The position numbers and the translations under genes are program-made. This document shows positions 26,471 through 39,100 of a DNA stretch of 64,000 bases, piece after piece (position 1 is the stretch's first letter; the number at the start of each line of letters is the position of its first letter). Source of the DNA: Vanessa cardui (lineage: Eukaryota > Arthropoda > Insecta > Lepidoptera > Nymphalidae). Below the pieces are notes generated by a model. That model made no database searches and was not told the origin of the DNA. It saw only the letters and a program-made list of their open reading frames with translations. The DNA is taken from NCBI RefSeq assembly GCF_905220365.1, contig NC_061134.1, forward strand, positions 4,417,001-4,481,000. Direction: 5' to 3'.

Positions 26471-28095
26471 TTTACTTCTAAACCATACCCAATAAGGCAT
26501 AATTCACACATTCACATGTTCGAATATTATTTACGTTTTGTATTATTAAATATAAAACAATATTGCAATTTGCCTCTAATTTGTTGAATAAATATTACGA
26601 GAGCAAATAATACCGAACTAGCGACCCGAAAATTGTACGAAAACACTAAGTAGATAAACATGGTATTGCGAAATTATATTCAGAACAGTTTGAATTATTG
26701 ACGCGTATAATTTTTTTCCAAGAGAGTTTCCATTTCGTCTGTTAAGAAACTCTACAGTTATTATGCAATTAATATATTTAAGAATACAATGTAGTATTCA
26801 ATACAAAAGTGAAAACATCAATATAATACAATCTTCTGGGCATAAAAATTAGGTGAAATAGCAAACATAATTTGTGTTTATAATTCATCAACGGTCGTGA
26901 AGGAAGCAATTGCGAGGAAACCTGTCAAATTATGACACATGTCAATCCATCAATTAAAAGCCACAAATGAAAGCCATAAAAAAAAAGAGAATAGTCAACA
27001 ACAGAACATATAAGTAAGTGCTCTTCTAAATTTAATCTGTGCTTCTAGCTTTATAGACGTATCAATTGAAGTACAGGAATAAACTACTCGTCAGAAAATC
27101 TTAAAATAATATTTCAATGATAAGCAAAAAATTGGGGTAACGGAACATAATTAGTAACCGCCTTATAATACCTAATAATCCAAATTAAAATGATTTCTGG
27201 AGTCATCACGGTTGCAGGCTAAGCTGTGTTTAGTTACAATTACAAAGTAAAAGCACTCAAACTAATGCTGACTGACTGGACTAAGCTAACACAAGGTAAA
27301 AATTACTACACCGAGAAGTCTAGTATTATTAAATCAATTTAATAAGATTACGTCTGACGTACGCTCCCCTTATAAACTGTATTATATAAATATACTTAAA
27401 CTATCACAATAAATGTTTTCCGACATTTATTTGTTTAATATAATTTATTTAAAAGGATACAATTTACAACAAGAAATTATTGAAGTATTCAATTGAAGTT
27501 CACGTCGTATTTCTTAATAGACGGTAAAGATAGTAAATTTTAAGTATCTACGACTTCAATTTTGCTGGTTTTGTTATGGTTTCTGTGCCGCTCGGGTTCA
27601 CTAAGTTCATATAGACGAAAGAGAGATAAAACATATAGAACAGTATAGTGCAGCCACTAAAGCAAATACAAACGTCTGTTAGTACGTTACCAAGTGTCTC
27701 GTGATCACATACTTGACAAGTACTCTCGATTTGTTTATTTATAAAGTCTGGAGTCTACAAATATTCTATAACATGTTCCCAAAAGTTTAAAACTGTGAAG
27801 AATTATTATCACACTTATTTACTACATATGTATGATTAGAGACAGTTTTGTACGTATTATTTATTACAAATGACAAGGAACACAAACCTTATTAAAAGAA
27901 TATATGTAGGTAAAACATTTTTATTGTTACCAAGCAATCTATTATTATTAATTGGTAATAATAAGGTTCAAAATATTATATTCTAGTCAAAGACAGATCT
28001 TAATCTCTAATCTTAGATCTTAAAGTATGAATTGTTGTGCTAGTAAAATAATTTGAATTGAAATTGATAATTAGAAATTGGTATTTTGGGAGTGA
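26471..28095. other. AT-rich stretch with SINE remnants
   Basis: Besides the SINE remnant at 26885 and a Helitron-like tail at 26615, nothing is recognised. Confidence 0.35.
26885..26960 (+). mobile_element. tRNA-derived SINE remnant
   Basis: TTATAATTCATCAACGGTCG and GCGAGGAAACCTGTC match the part of the family just after the head. The rest is missing. Confidence 0.35.
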
Positions 28096-28274
28096 CCCAG
28101 TGCCCAAGGAAAACATCGTGAGGAAGCCTTCATGTGTCTAATTTCATCGAAATTCTGCCACATGTGCATTCCACCAACCCGCATTGGAACAGCGTAGTGG
28201 AATATGTTCCAAAACCTCTCTTTACTGGAAAAGGAGGCCTTATCCCAGCAGTGGGAAATTTACAGGCTGTTACT
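28096..28274 (+). mobile_element. tRNA-derived SINE body, 5'-truncated
   Basis: Same family as 28436-28729 but on the opposite strand and lacking the tRNA head. It runs from GAAAACATCGTGAGGAAGCC to CCCAGCAGTGGGAAATTTAC. Confidence 0.65.
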
Positions 28275-28435
28275 TTACTTCATCTCGGGAGTCGTTTGAT
28301 CTTTTTTGAAATTAAAAATATGTGTACATATACGGCAATTTTTTTGTATGAAGACCATTAAGTCTATACCTACGTCTGTATTTCTTTAACGAAACTACGC
28401 AGGAATCGGAGTGACTGTTACAACAACAAACAACA

Positions 28436-28729
28436 ACAACAGCCTGTAAATTCCCACTGCTGGGCTAAAGGCCTCCTCTCCCTTTGAGGAGAAGGTTTGG
28501 AACATATTCCACCACGCTGTTCCAATGCGGGTTGGTGGAATACACATGTGGCAGAATTTCTATGAAATTTGTCACATGCAGGTTTCCTCACGATGTTTTC
28601 CTTCACCGCTGAGCACGAGATGAATTATAAAGACAAATTAAGCACATGAATCAGCGGTGCTTGCCTGGGTTTGAACCCGCAATCATCGGTTAAGATGCAC
28701 GCGTTCTAACCACTGGGCCATCTCGACTC
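28436..28729 (-). mobile_element. tRNA-derived SINE, full copy
   Basis: On the - strand the head (GAGATGGCCCAGTGGTTAGA ... GCGGGTTCAAACCC) has RNA polymerase III A-box and B-box matches as in a tRNA. The body includes GGAAAACATCGTGAGGAAAC, CATTCCACCAACCCG-type and CCTTTAGCCCAGCAGTGGG segments. The 3' end carries (GTT)n. It is the best copy of a family seen at least seven times here. Confidence 0.7.
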
Positions 28730-29016
28730 TTAATGACTGTTAATTATAACGTTATAGTCAAAACATTTAAATATAGCTATTGTCATTGTCGCTTATAACT
28801 TTTTCAAATTCTACGATCGTGTTTTGGGGTGTGTTTTGAATTTGCTCTTAGAGAATATTCATCAGAGTTAAAATATTTAAATAAAAACTATATTTTACTC
28901 AATTATACTTCCAAAGCGGCAGCGTACAATATTTAATCAAATTTAAAGTCAACACTGGCACGGCATATGGCTATACTAAGTCACTCAATAATTTGTTGCT
29001 CGTCTATCCTTCTATA

Positions 29017-29222
29017 CCGAAGTTATATATTATGTCTGTCTGTTGCGCTTTCGCGTTTGAATGCAATTTGTTATGAGGCAAACTTGATCTTGCACCAAAG
29101 AATACCTGGAGATCAAATTAGCGTCATACCTCATCATAGCCTATAGTTTTTAAGACCTGGCCTAGCCTATAACTTTTAGCCCAACGAACAGATCCTAAAC
29201 GAGCGACGCCGCGCGTAAAAAC
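29017..29222 (+). mobile_element. Helitron-like fragment
   Basis: TATGTCTGTCTGTTGCGCTT, a CATCATAGCCTATAG segment and a GCGACGCCGCGCG ... ACTAGT end suggest a diverged copy. A similar 5' part (AAGTAACTCTGTCCGTCTGT) occurs at 29454-29640, and weaker remnants at 8885-9060, 10060-10175 and 55636-55790. Confidence 0.35.
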
Positions 29223-29840
29223 TAGTATACGATTAAATAAAAATTATACTTATTCTATTAATACATGTCCGATCTCGTATGAGATATTTAATATCCATAT
29301 AACGCTCCAACGCCGCACTTGCGTCGCCCGTGGATGACCGTTGTACTCGTTTCAAGTAATTACTTGGATTTAGTTTATCAGATTTACGTTTATGGTCAGC
29401 TCCATTTAGAAGCTTGAAGAGGTATACCTCCTCACCATAGTTACATTAGACCATCTATATTATATTATAAATTGAAAGTAACTCTGTCCGTCTGTATGTC
29501 GCTCCTTCACGACCAAACCACTGAACCGATTTAGATGAAATTTGGTGTGATGCAAATTTGAACTCTAAGAAAAGACATAGCCTTATACTTTTTTGTCCTC
29601 CATCCTAAAACGATCAAAGACGCAGACGACTACTAGTTTGTTGATCAAATCAAATGAATTTTATTCAAGTAAAATTCACAATGAAGCGTTTTTGAATCGT
29701 CAACAATTAAATACTACCACCGTTTTGGAAAGCGGCTTCTAGCAAGAAGAAACGGCAAGGAACTCGCAATTTGATAAAGCTTAGTGGTAGTTAGGGATTA
29801 TGGAAATTAAAAGATTTATTAAAAAACAAGGACTAATGGA

Positions 29841-30140
29841 TTTTTCTTGGTGGTAGGGCTTTGTGCAAGCTCGTCTGGATAAGTTACCACCCACTCATCA
29901 GTTATTCTACCGCCAAATAACAGTACTCACAGTATTGTTGTGTTCCGGTTTGAAGGGTGAGTGAGCCAGTGTAACTACAGGCACAAAGGACATAACATCT
30001 TAGTTTACAAGGTTGGTGGCACATTGACGATATAAAGAATAGTTAATATTTCTTACAGCGTCATTGTCTATGGGTGATGGTGACCACTAACCATCAGGTG
30101 GCCCATATGCACGTCCGCCAACCTATACCATAAAAAAATA
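29841..30140 (+). mobile_element. Metulj-like SINE
   Basis: Third copy, full length, from CTTGGTGGTAGGGCTTTG to CATATGCACGTCCGCCAACC and an A tail. It is close to the copies at 12630 and 54413. Confidence 0.7.
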
Positions 30141-30827
30141 GAATAAGTACTTTATAACATGTATTACCGTTGCTATGTTTTGATTTATTAGTAAAAACGC
30201 ATATTACGTATTTATTGCTTTTTTATCAAGACATCATATATGTACACGTAGTAGAGCCAGAGAAACAATGCATTAGTATATTGAGACAGTAAATTGGTAC
30301 GATTAACAGTTCATTGTATAAGTAGTTAACTGGAAGTAATGTCTCCATATATGTATATATGCGTTTAAATATAAGTATATAGATATTTACTTTATATTGT
30401 TTTATTAATACATAATTAGCGGTTATAATTACGTTAAACTTATAGTAAATAAATATTAAAGGGAAACATATATAAAGAGAAAGGTAACAATTAATAATAA
30501 GATCCAAATAAAAAAAAACAATAAGCCCAAAAATATTTTCAAAAATCAAAAATGAACAATCGTTTTTATTTATGTAAATAAATACCCAATTAATGCATAA
30601 GGCCTTTATATATATTTCGTAAAAACACAGGTGCAAATTTATGCATATATCGTATGTTACTCAATATTGTTTAGGGTCTTTTGCATAATGTGTTTGTGTC
30701 CTTGAAATGTTGAATTTGCACCAAAAAATTTAATAATTAACAAAATGATTCATCTGCATGACGGCTAGTCAACATTTTATAACAAATATTTGATTTGTAT
30801 GTATTGTATTTAATTTTATTTAATACT

Positions 30828-31013
30828 AGTTCATGCCCGCGGCTTTGCTCTCGTTTTAAAGGTTTAGTTGTCATGTGTTTGACAACAAAATTAGTCTATG
30901 CCCTTCCTTGGACTCCAAATTTGCTTCTCATCAAATTCGGTTTAGTGGTTTGGCAGTGAAAATGCGACAGACAGACAAGAGTTACTTTCACATTTATAAT
31001 ATTACTATAGATT
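30828..31013 (-). mobile_element. Helitron-like non-autonomous element
   Basis: The - strand begins TATAGTAATATTATAAATGT GAAAGTAACTC-type text with a GTCTGTCTGTCGC run and ends GCGGGCATGAACTAGT. The layout is the common short lepidopteran Helitron type. Confidence 0.45.
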
Positions 31014-31091
31014 ATTATTAAAGAAGGATATGCCGCTTGTATGCTTGTAGGCAACGTAGCCGCTCGCTGTATTCATCAAGTAAAGTAAAGT

Positions 31092-31294
31092 AACAGCCTG
31101 TAAATTTCCCACTGCTGAGATGAGGCCTCCTCTTCCATCAAGGAGAGGGTTTGGAACATATTCCACCACGCTGTTCCAATGCGGTGGAATGCACATGTGG
31201 CAGATTTTTGATGAAATTAGACACATACAGGTTTCCTCACGATGTTTTCCTTCACCGCCGAGCACGAGATTAATTATAAACACAAATTAAGTAC

Positions 31295-31333
<39 letters not shown>

Positions 31334-31407
31334 GTGCTTGCCTGGTTTTGAAGCCGCAATCATCGGTTAAGATGCACGCGTTCTAACCACTGGGCCATCT
31401 CGGCTGT
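31092..31407 (-). mobile_element. tRNA-derived SINE with a (TA)16 insertion
   Basis: Full-length copy of the same family, with B-box-like GGTTTTGAAGCC changes in the head. A (TA)16 microsatellite (31299-31330) interrupts it between head and body. Confidence 0.65.
31299..31330. repeat. (TA)16 microsatellite
   Basis: Sixteen uninterrupted TA units inside a SINE copy. Likely polymorphic in length. Confidence 0.9.
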
Positions 31408-31549
31408 ATTCATCAATCAAAGTTAATTCTGGCAATTTAAAGCTAACGTTTCTTTTTATGACTGATATGAGCTATGGGTAAAATTATTTTACCACACATT
31501 GAAAAAAGTGACAACATAAAATAAAGTGACACATATAGACACCTACCTG

Positions 31550-31740
31550 TAGCCATAGGAACTGTATTAAAATTATAATCCATGAATGCGTTGCCCTACA
31601 CGATTTAAGATGTTATGTCCCTTGTGTGCAACGCTCGCCCTCTTAACCGGAAAATGGCAATAAAAAGTATTGACGTTTGGCGGTATTCTAACCGACTGAT
31701 TTGTTGGTATCCAGACGAGCTTTTACAAAGTATATGTATT
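31550..31740 (-). mobile_element. Degenerate Metulj-like SINE
   Basis: On the - strand, remnants of the family's order can be seen: AAAGCTCGTCTGGATACC, then ACCGCCAAACGTC, then GGACATAACATCTTA. It is much more diverged than the other copies. Confidence 0.45.
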
Positions 31741-31834
31741 ACTGATATTTATACAAACTGATAAACAAGCATTATACACGATTAAGAACAACGTGAACAG
31801 GTCAAGAAATTAGTAATTTCACTTCACTACATAA

Positions 31835-32089
31835 TATAAAACAAAGTCACTTTATCTCTCCCTATATGTGCTGAAATCTTTAAAATTACGCGACGGATTT
31901 TGATGCAGTATTTTTAATAGATAGAGTGATTCGAGAGAAAAGTATTTGTATAATACCTGGACAATATAATAGAGAAACACTGATAATTTTAGAAGATTCT
32001 AATGTGATGTCGTAAATAAACAAATTCTTTAGTATATTCAGTATCAGTATCGCTCCCGTGCGAAGCCGGGGCGGGTTGCTAGTTAATAA
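31835..32089 (+). mobile_element. Helitron-like non-autonomous element
   Basis: It shares TTTAAAATTACGCGACGGAT, ACAATATAATAGAGAAACAC and AATTTTAGAAG with the copy at 25125. It ends with a CCCG/CGGG stem followed by TTGCTAGT. Confidence 0.55.
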
Positions 32090-32654
32090 AATAATACTTA
32101 TCTATAAGTTTAAACAAACCGAAGTTATAACTAATGGATTTCATTATGTCTACTTCGATACAAAACTATCCAACGCCATAAAACGTAGATAAAACCTGAA
32201 GTATATAACTGTATATTAATATCCCGTCGTGTTGTGAAATGTTGACAGTTTTCGTATATCCGATGGCATTCGAAGTATGTTCCGACATTCTTTAATCAAG
32301 CAACTTTTGTCTGTTAAATGTAAACATCGATTTATGATTATTATTATTTTATAAAAATCGATTCTAATTCGATTTAGGTCTATTTGTTTTTTTTTTTTTT
32401 ATTGTACGGGTTTTTCGGCCATGAATTTTGTTTTAGATTAAGTAAGCAATCAATATCAAAGAACAGTTGAATAGTTTTCGTAAAGGCATTCTTTGAACAA
32501 TAGAACCTTTCATGTTAATTAACGCTTAAATTAAACCTAGATATTTATTTTCTTGAAGGTACTAAATGCTGTATATTTTCTAATCGTTTAAAGTAAACAA
32601 AAATCTGAATACTAGATTTTTTTTATATCAGCATGGTTATTTTTATTATTAAAG

Positions 32655-32772
32655 TTATTAATTTCGGGATATTTCCTATGTCTTGCGAACAAGACATTCG
32701 TAGATAATGTCGAAATATCGAGTTCCACTTAACAAAAATAAAAAAACATGGTAAATATCCCGAAATTAATAA
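32655..32772. repeat. Palindrome-flanked dispersed repeat, copy 3
   Basis: Perfect 20-bp inverted arms (TTATTAATTTCGGGATATTT at 32655-32674 and its complement at 32753-32772) enclose the family core CAAGACATTCGTAGATAATG. The core has its own inverted repeat GACATT/AATGTC. Confidence 0.6.
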
Positions 32773-34211
32773 ATTTAATTGTACGAAAATGTTGTTTAAT
32801 ATTGTGTTATGATTATACACCTCCAAAAGCGCCTTGGAATAGCCAGTTTACAAATTTAATTAAAAGTTTAAGACTAATGATTTAATATCATTATTTTCGA
32901 ATGTCCATTTAATTTCTATCTATAGAAAAAACAGCAAGTAATTTTTCGGTAAACTGAAATTCACACACTAAAAAAATATGTTTCTTATAATATATCTAAA
33001 GTCATTTTAAAAAATATCTCGAGTATTAAATGCGTCACCATATTCAACAGTTAATTATGAAATGAATAAAATGTTATGGCGTCTTACGAAAATTTGTCTA
33101 ATGAAAAACTAGCAATTTAATGGACAATGGCTATATGGAAAACCCGATCTCAATATGGTAATTGCGCTATGACTTATTCTTTATGTAAATAACGTAGTTA
33201 AGACTTATTCACGTTTACAATTCCGCTAACTTTTTCCATGGAATTAATCAAATATGACACAAAATACATAACTCTTTTTATTTATGTAATATTTGTTTAG
33301 TCATGTCAAATTACGTTTTAATTGTTTTTTGTTTTTACTCAAAGACGAACTCCAATATTTTTTTTCATAGACAAAGGCCACATGCAAATTAAGACATAAA
33401 ATTTTTAACATCTTTAAAACTCTATTCGAATAAAATGGATTAAAGTAACAATAAAATCTCAGGCTCATCACTAGTTAATTAATCTCAAATTTGTACAATA
33501 TGTACACAGACATCATTATTCAATACATTTACATAATATGAAACTAACTTAAACTTTTGCTCTTGTAAACGCATATGCTTTTTTATGATAAGACTAAACA
33601 CGATAAATATACCCTAATGGAATCTCCGTTTAGAATGATAAACGACGAAAACTTGAATATTTTAAAAACCTTTCACTTAATTATTAACGTTACTCTTATC
33701 TGTGGTAAGCTCTTCCGTGATAACTCATAAGTAAATAGTCTATGGTTATACAATTAAAAAAAACATTTTTTTATATTTACGATTATTCTATTTTTAAACT
33801 AGCATATGTCTTCCGTTTCATTAATTAGCTAAGTTTGGTGCAGATAGTAAAATGCGATTACTTTAGTTATATTTAATTTAATGAATAAGTTATTTTTATA
33901 CGTTTTTGTATGTAAAGTGCAATCAACTGACTCTTATTACTAAGTAGATAAATCTTTTCTAAATAACAGAAGATAGAATTACGATTGTTTTTTTAAGTTA
34001 AATGAAAAAAAAAGAAGAAAAATGAAAAATGTAAAAAAGTTTTAGTTATTAAATTTCTATTTTAGTATCATATACTTTACTTTTAATGGAATGACCCTTG
34101 CTGCTGTTATTATGACTAGAACGAGTACTGCTAATTAGTTTAAAAACTTTATTAAACTTGAAATATACAATGGCTATAACTCGATACAAAGCTGATGCGC
34201 TCAAAGCTTCA
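32773..34211. other. AT-rich stretch, nothing recognised
   Basis: No open frame of note, no repeat match to other parts of the window. Confidence 0.4.
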
Positions 34212-34417
34212 TATAAAAGATGTACAGACCACTTGCAGTGTCGAGTCAGACATTGCTATATAAACGGTGGAATTGTCAAACTACCACCAATACTTTGCCG
34301 GCCGTTCCAGCGCACGCACACAAGAAAAAAAAATCGGAAGTTTTTTTTTAAATTGTGTCAGTGGTCAACATCTTCAATTATTCATCTTGTATTGACTTGG
34401 AATCCGTAATAATCAAG
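34212..34417 (+). promoter_or_regulatory. Possible TATA promoter and first non-coding exon
   Basis: TATAAAAG at 34212-34219 is followed about 35 bases later by TCAGACA, an arthropod-initiator-like site near 34246. A consensus donor (AATCAAG|GTAAGC) then lies at 34417/34418. This would make a first exon of about 170 bp. The next strong + strand acceptor tied to a coding region is at 42087, so it could be the 5' UTR exon of the secreted-protein gene with an intron of about 7.7 kb. This link is inference. AT-rich DNA yields such motifs by chance. Confidence 0.25.
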
Positions 34418-35790
34418 GTAAGCTTTTAATATTTTTTTATATTTAAAAAAATAAATTAAACTAGGAATATGTTAGAAAAATTTTTAGCATTAATATGTTA
34501 TTATTTAATATTTTTATTGATAGTTTTTCTATCCATAGAGGTTTTATTTAATTTTTTTTATTTGTTGAATAATCGATAAAAGCAATTAGAACAATAATAA
34601 ATAATTAAAATTATTTTTTATATAGACGTGATTTATTTGCAAATATAAGTTCGACTAATATGTATCAATAAAAGAACAACAATAATATCAATTATATATT
34701 CCTTTATTAAGCGAGTCAAGCACGATTAGTTTGATCTTACGCTCCAATGGTTTCCAAACACGAGTTTAACAAAAGCGGTGTTTACTGCCTTGCCTCAATT
34801 TAATATTAGGTCATTTCCCAAAATTATTTTCAAACTTTTAAAAATACATTTTTAGGCTCAATGATTAACACTTTCGACAAATAAAGAATAAACAAAAAAA
34901 AAAAATATTTTTTTTTAATTAATAAATTAAAGCATAGTATTTATCGTAACATCCTACATAGTGTAAATCAGCAACTAAACTTGTTAAAAAATTTAAACAG
35001 TTATCAAATAGATAAAATCTTTTAATTTTCAAAGAATTATTTACGCCTCAGTCGGTTTAATATGTTATGTATAAAATCGTAAGCGAAGAAGACTTACTCG
35101 TATACAGCAGTTCTACGTCTTCGTAAGGATTACATTTTCTTTCGTCACAGCGTATTGAATAAGTACAATCGACCTTTATAGATTCGAATCGTTTTAGCTG
35201 AACGTAATTCATATGTCGAATATAAAATAAAACTTACGAACGATACATCGATACATCGGGTTACAGTACTTTTAACAAGCATTTAATAATAAAAAAAACA
35301 ACCTTTGTGGTTCAATAAATAAGGTCTATTAGAATATTGTTGCATCTCTTTTTGTATATTCGATTTGCAACAAAAAAATTCTTCGTAAATAGTTAATAAA
35401 AACACAAAAACAAACTGACATCATTCTTATAAAGCAGTGGTTTAAAATAACATAATGTCCAAGGCTCTATTATTATACCCAGCCTGCCAGGGCCACCTGC
35501 AAATAGTCGACCGTATCTTAAAATCTTAAATACCTACAATCCTTCGTGGAGCCTTTACGTTATTGAAGAATAGTATAATCAATCTTATGTTTATTTTATA
35601 ACTCAAATGACTAAACGTTTTAATAATATCAAAATCGTAATTAAGATTTTTGTAAAATTATTATTAAATACTTTTCGAATTTCAAGATTATATAAAATTA
35701 AAATAACAAATTAAAAAAAAAAACTTAAACAATGTTAATGATGTAAACACAAGTATTCAAACTGCAATGAATAAAGAATGGCAATTAAAA

Positions 35791-36198
35791 TTAGCTACAA
35801 TATGGAGCACAACAATCACTGTTAGTCACAAATATTAATCTGCTGCTATAATGATTTTGTTGATTAGTTACACTGGTGTAAGCCGTGTAAGGCAAGTCTT
35901 TGTAATTTTCAATCAATTCTTTCAGCACGTGTGACTCATAGACTCTACATATCCTGAATTGATCGTTATCTCGACGGGTAATACTAAAATGTTCGAATAA
36001 AGGTCATATTTAATTGCTAAATAAATTTAATGGTATAAAATCTCTCTCGATAACTCGATAACTCGGTTTCTGCTCGATAACATATTTTCTTTTTGCAAGA
36101 ACATCTAAAAGCGGTTGTATAGGGGTAGTTGATGTTAAATTCACTGCAAGTTTTAGAAATACTGGCCAGTTACATTTTCTTCCAAGCTTATAATACAT
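35791..36198 (-). pseudogene. Possible decayed coding sequence, one frame broken by two stops
   Basis: A 62-codon frame from ATG at 36198 (starting MYYKLGRKCNWPVFLKLAV) ends with TAA at 36010-36012. After one codon comes TGA (36004-36006). The same frame then stays open for 70 codons to TAA at 35791 (including ICRVYESHVLKELIENYKD and ending SDCCAPYCS). Residue composition is mixed and protein-like on both sides, unlike AT-driven noise. I do not recognise the family. It could also be exons of an unfound gene. Confidence 0.3.
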
Positions 36199-39100
36199 AA
36201 TTTAAAAAACTAAACTATATATTCGATAGCAAGAGGCAGATGTTAAACAACTAAGAGGACTATGTTAATTATTTTCTATTAGAAAGAAGTTGATAATTGA
36301 ACTTTGCGATAGCTAGTGAATAGAGAGATTTAAATGAAAATATTAACATTGCTTACTTGAGTGCTGTAAAGACCAATTATTTTCATTTAAAAAAAGAAAG
36401 AGTAAAATGCCAATAATCGTATTAATCTCGAAGATTGATACTACGATTTTAGTGTCGTATAAATCATTCACTTGCATGTATTTCTGTCAATAATATGACG
36501 CATTTGCCATATATTTGCGCAGTACATTTCCGCGTGTATGTGACATGGGCCCATAATGTTTCACATTGATTTATACATACTAAACAAAAATTGTGGACAT
36601 CACAATCAAAGTGACTAGTCTATTCGTGATGTTATCTTTACTAAAGAATATTTAATATTACTGCAAAGTTTTAACTTTGGTTTTTTATTCAAACTGAAAT
36701 TGAAATTTGAAAACCCATGGACTCAATACAAATATTATAAATTTAACGATCTTTTAAAGTCCTCTCTGAATCCTAAACAAAAGAGGACCATGAGATCTGA
36801 CAGAAGTCAGTTGATGCTGAGATGATCTCCATTCAAGTGGACTTACCGCATCAATTGTTCGACATAATTATAATTTTCACGGATCGTCAACAATTAGTCA
36901 TGCTCAAAACTATGCATGGAAATGTTTTCGGACAAACAAGGTCGTTATTTAAATAAATATGTAATTGTTTTAAAAATCTTATCCATCAATCGGTATGAAG
37001 TTTTTCCGTGTAGCATTAACTAAGACTTTTCCTCGTATATGCTTAATGCATCAATTATTGTTCAGGTTAAAAATATATCACATAAATATTTAAGTTTGAT
37101 TTTTTAAGTGATTATTTTTACACGAATTTGTAATTGAGGATAATTAATATGAATATGATTAGTAGAATTTATTAAAGATGTAAAAGCAATTGCGGTAAAA
37201 TACTGCCTAATTATTAAGTATTTTCTACTGTTAGACGTTGGACGCAATTTTTTATTTGAATGCTATAAAAGGTGCTTTAACTTTGATTTGTAGGTATGTA
37301 TCAGTATATATCAATAAGTAAATGATTTATATACGTTTTATATAACTTGTCGGTTCTTCTCGGTAGAATCTACATTCTAAGCGAGTGATATCTTCACATG
37401 CAACTTGAATCAAGAATACTGTGATTTTATACAGATTAAAAAAACGTTTGAGAAATTTAGATAGTATTAATTACACTTTACTTTTATATTGATAAAAATT
37501 CTACATTAAAAAAATATTATCTACAAGAACGAAACTTGAGTTTTCTTAAATTAAGTTAGTTAGACGTAGAAATGTCTAGGAATAATTTTTATGTTATATA
37601 AAATATAAAAGATTACGCGAGACGAGGAATATTTAACCTTAATTACTTTTGAAACATCAGTTACGGAAAAGTAACATTTTTTTGTTTGTAAATGTGCAAT
37701 AAATGTTAAGGTTCAAATATTATGCAAGTCGATTACAGAATTGAGTACACTTATTGACATTTAACTTGCAATGTGTGGCGTTACGCCTGCAAAGCGCTCT
37801 TCCGCTGGCATTGACCTATGATTCTAGACCAGAAATCGCTAACGACTTTTATATACTATCTATTTATCAAGATTTACCGTTGCTGTGTTTCGCCGGTTCT
37901 TTGGAATTATAATTTTAAAAAAAAACTTGTTTCATTCCAAGTTTAAATATTTATAAAGGACGCTTTTTATTATCTGTTGTACTTCGATTATTGCTTATAG
38001 CGTATCTCTCTCATTATGAAAGAAAATTCCGCACCCATAATGCAATAGACGACGTTGATGGGCTTTCATATTGCTAGTGTTGCAGAAGCCGAAGCGAAGC
38101 CCCGTCATTGCCGACGATTTGATTTATTCCGAACGAGATAATAGGATCGATCAGCGTCCCAATGCGTCGACAACTCGACAATGAACCGTGGGTCGAATAT
38201 TGCACAATCACTCGAATAACGGGTTTCGACATGCGACAACGAACCTCACGCTGCAGGAACACTATAATGTAATACCGAGAATACTAAAATTAGGCCTACC
38301 GTTTATAGCGTATCAATCTACTGTTCGAATTTGCCGATTTGTAAATAAACTTCAGTCGTTCGCACTTCTGCGGGAATAATTGAGCTCTGTAATAAGCAAA
38401 AAGTTTCTAGTGCTCCGAAATCTACGCGTAATATTACGCAGCAACCAATCTTATAATAATACTTGTAATATCTAGATATTAATAAGGTTTTTATTGATTG
38501 ACAATTTATACAATTGAAAGTAGCCCAGTCAAACAAAGGAAGAAGTAGACCGGCAAATCGGTTTTTGTGTGAAAACGTGTACAACGAAAAAAACTCATGT
38601 CTGGGTCACAGATCCAGACGGTCGCGCCTTAAATTTTAATAATTTCGTACTCCGCGTGCGTCCAGCAAACGTGCCGAGTTTAATGACAATCCGTGTCCAA
38701 TTTAATGTAAGTTATACATGAGTAAGTTCCATACATCCGAACCATGATGCAACGACACTTTTATGCAAATGGAGACCATTGAGTTTCCCAAGAACGTGAA
38801 TACAAGCTGCCGATGAGAGATGAACCTGTTTTGTGTCATTTGATTTAAATGTTATTCATTTATACGCTCGAAGAGGTATTTGAACAAAATTTAAGATAAT
38901 GGACAGTATTTAAAGTTATACGCTTCTCCCAATAGCATTTACGAGAATTAATTACTTAGATTTATATAGTTACGAAATATATGTTGATTTATACGTTAAA
39001 GTGTTTTGAGAAAACACAGTATTATAAGTTAGAAGCGTTCCATGGGATGACATTTTGCGAAAAACGCCTCATAATACGTGTCTGTCGTACAAGATATTAT

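Noticed and set aside
28418..28606. Small frames within SINE copies (also 13348-13533, 28134-28361, 31005-31283, 47295-47531, 20520-20789)
   Set aside because: They translate repeated SINE sequence. The similar peptides simply reflect the copied DNA.
28436..28729. Possible functional tRNA gene
   Set aside because: A-box and B-box matches are present, but the sequence does not fold into a full tRNA and is followed by the SINE body. The same holds for 47345-47553, 20465-20690 and 18672-18850.
30226..30636. 136-codon open frame on the - strand
   Set aside because: Very AT-rich, Ile/Tyr/Leu/Phe-dominated product of low complexity and no motif. Expected by chance in such DNA.
38074..38262. Candidate kinase C-terminal exon on the - strand
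   Set aside because: It is GC-richer than its surroundings, but none of the three frames shows kinase subdomain X-XI features or fits the phase of the 47707 donor. The same applies to 39728-39955.
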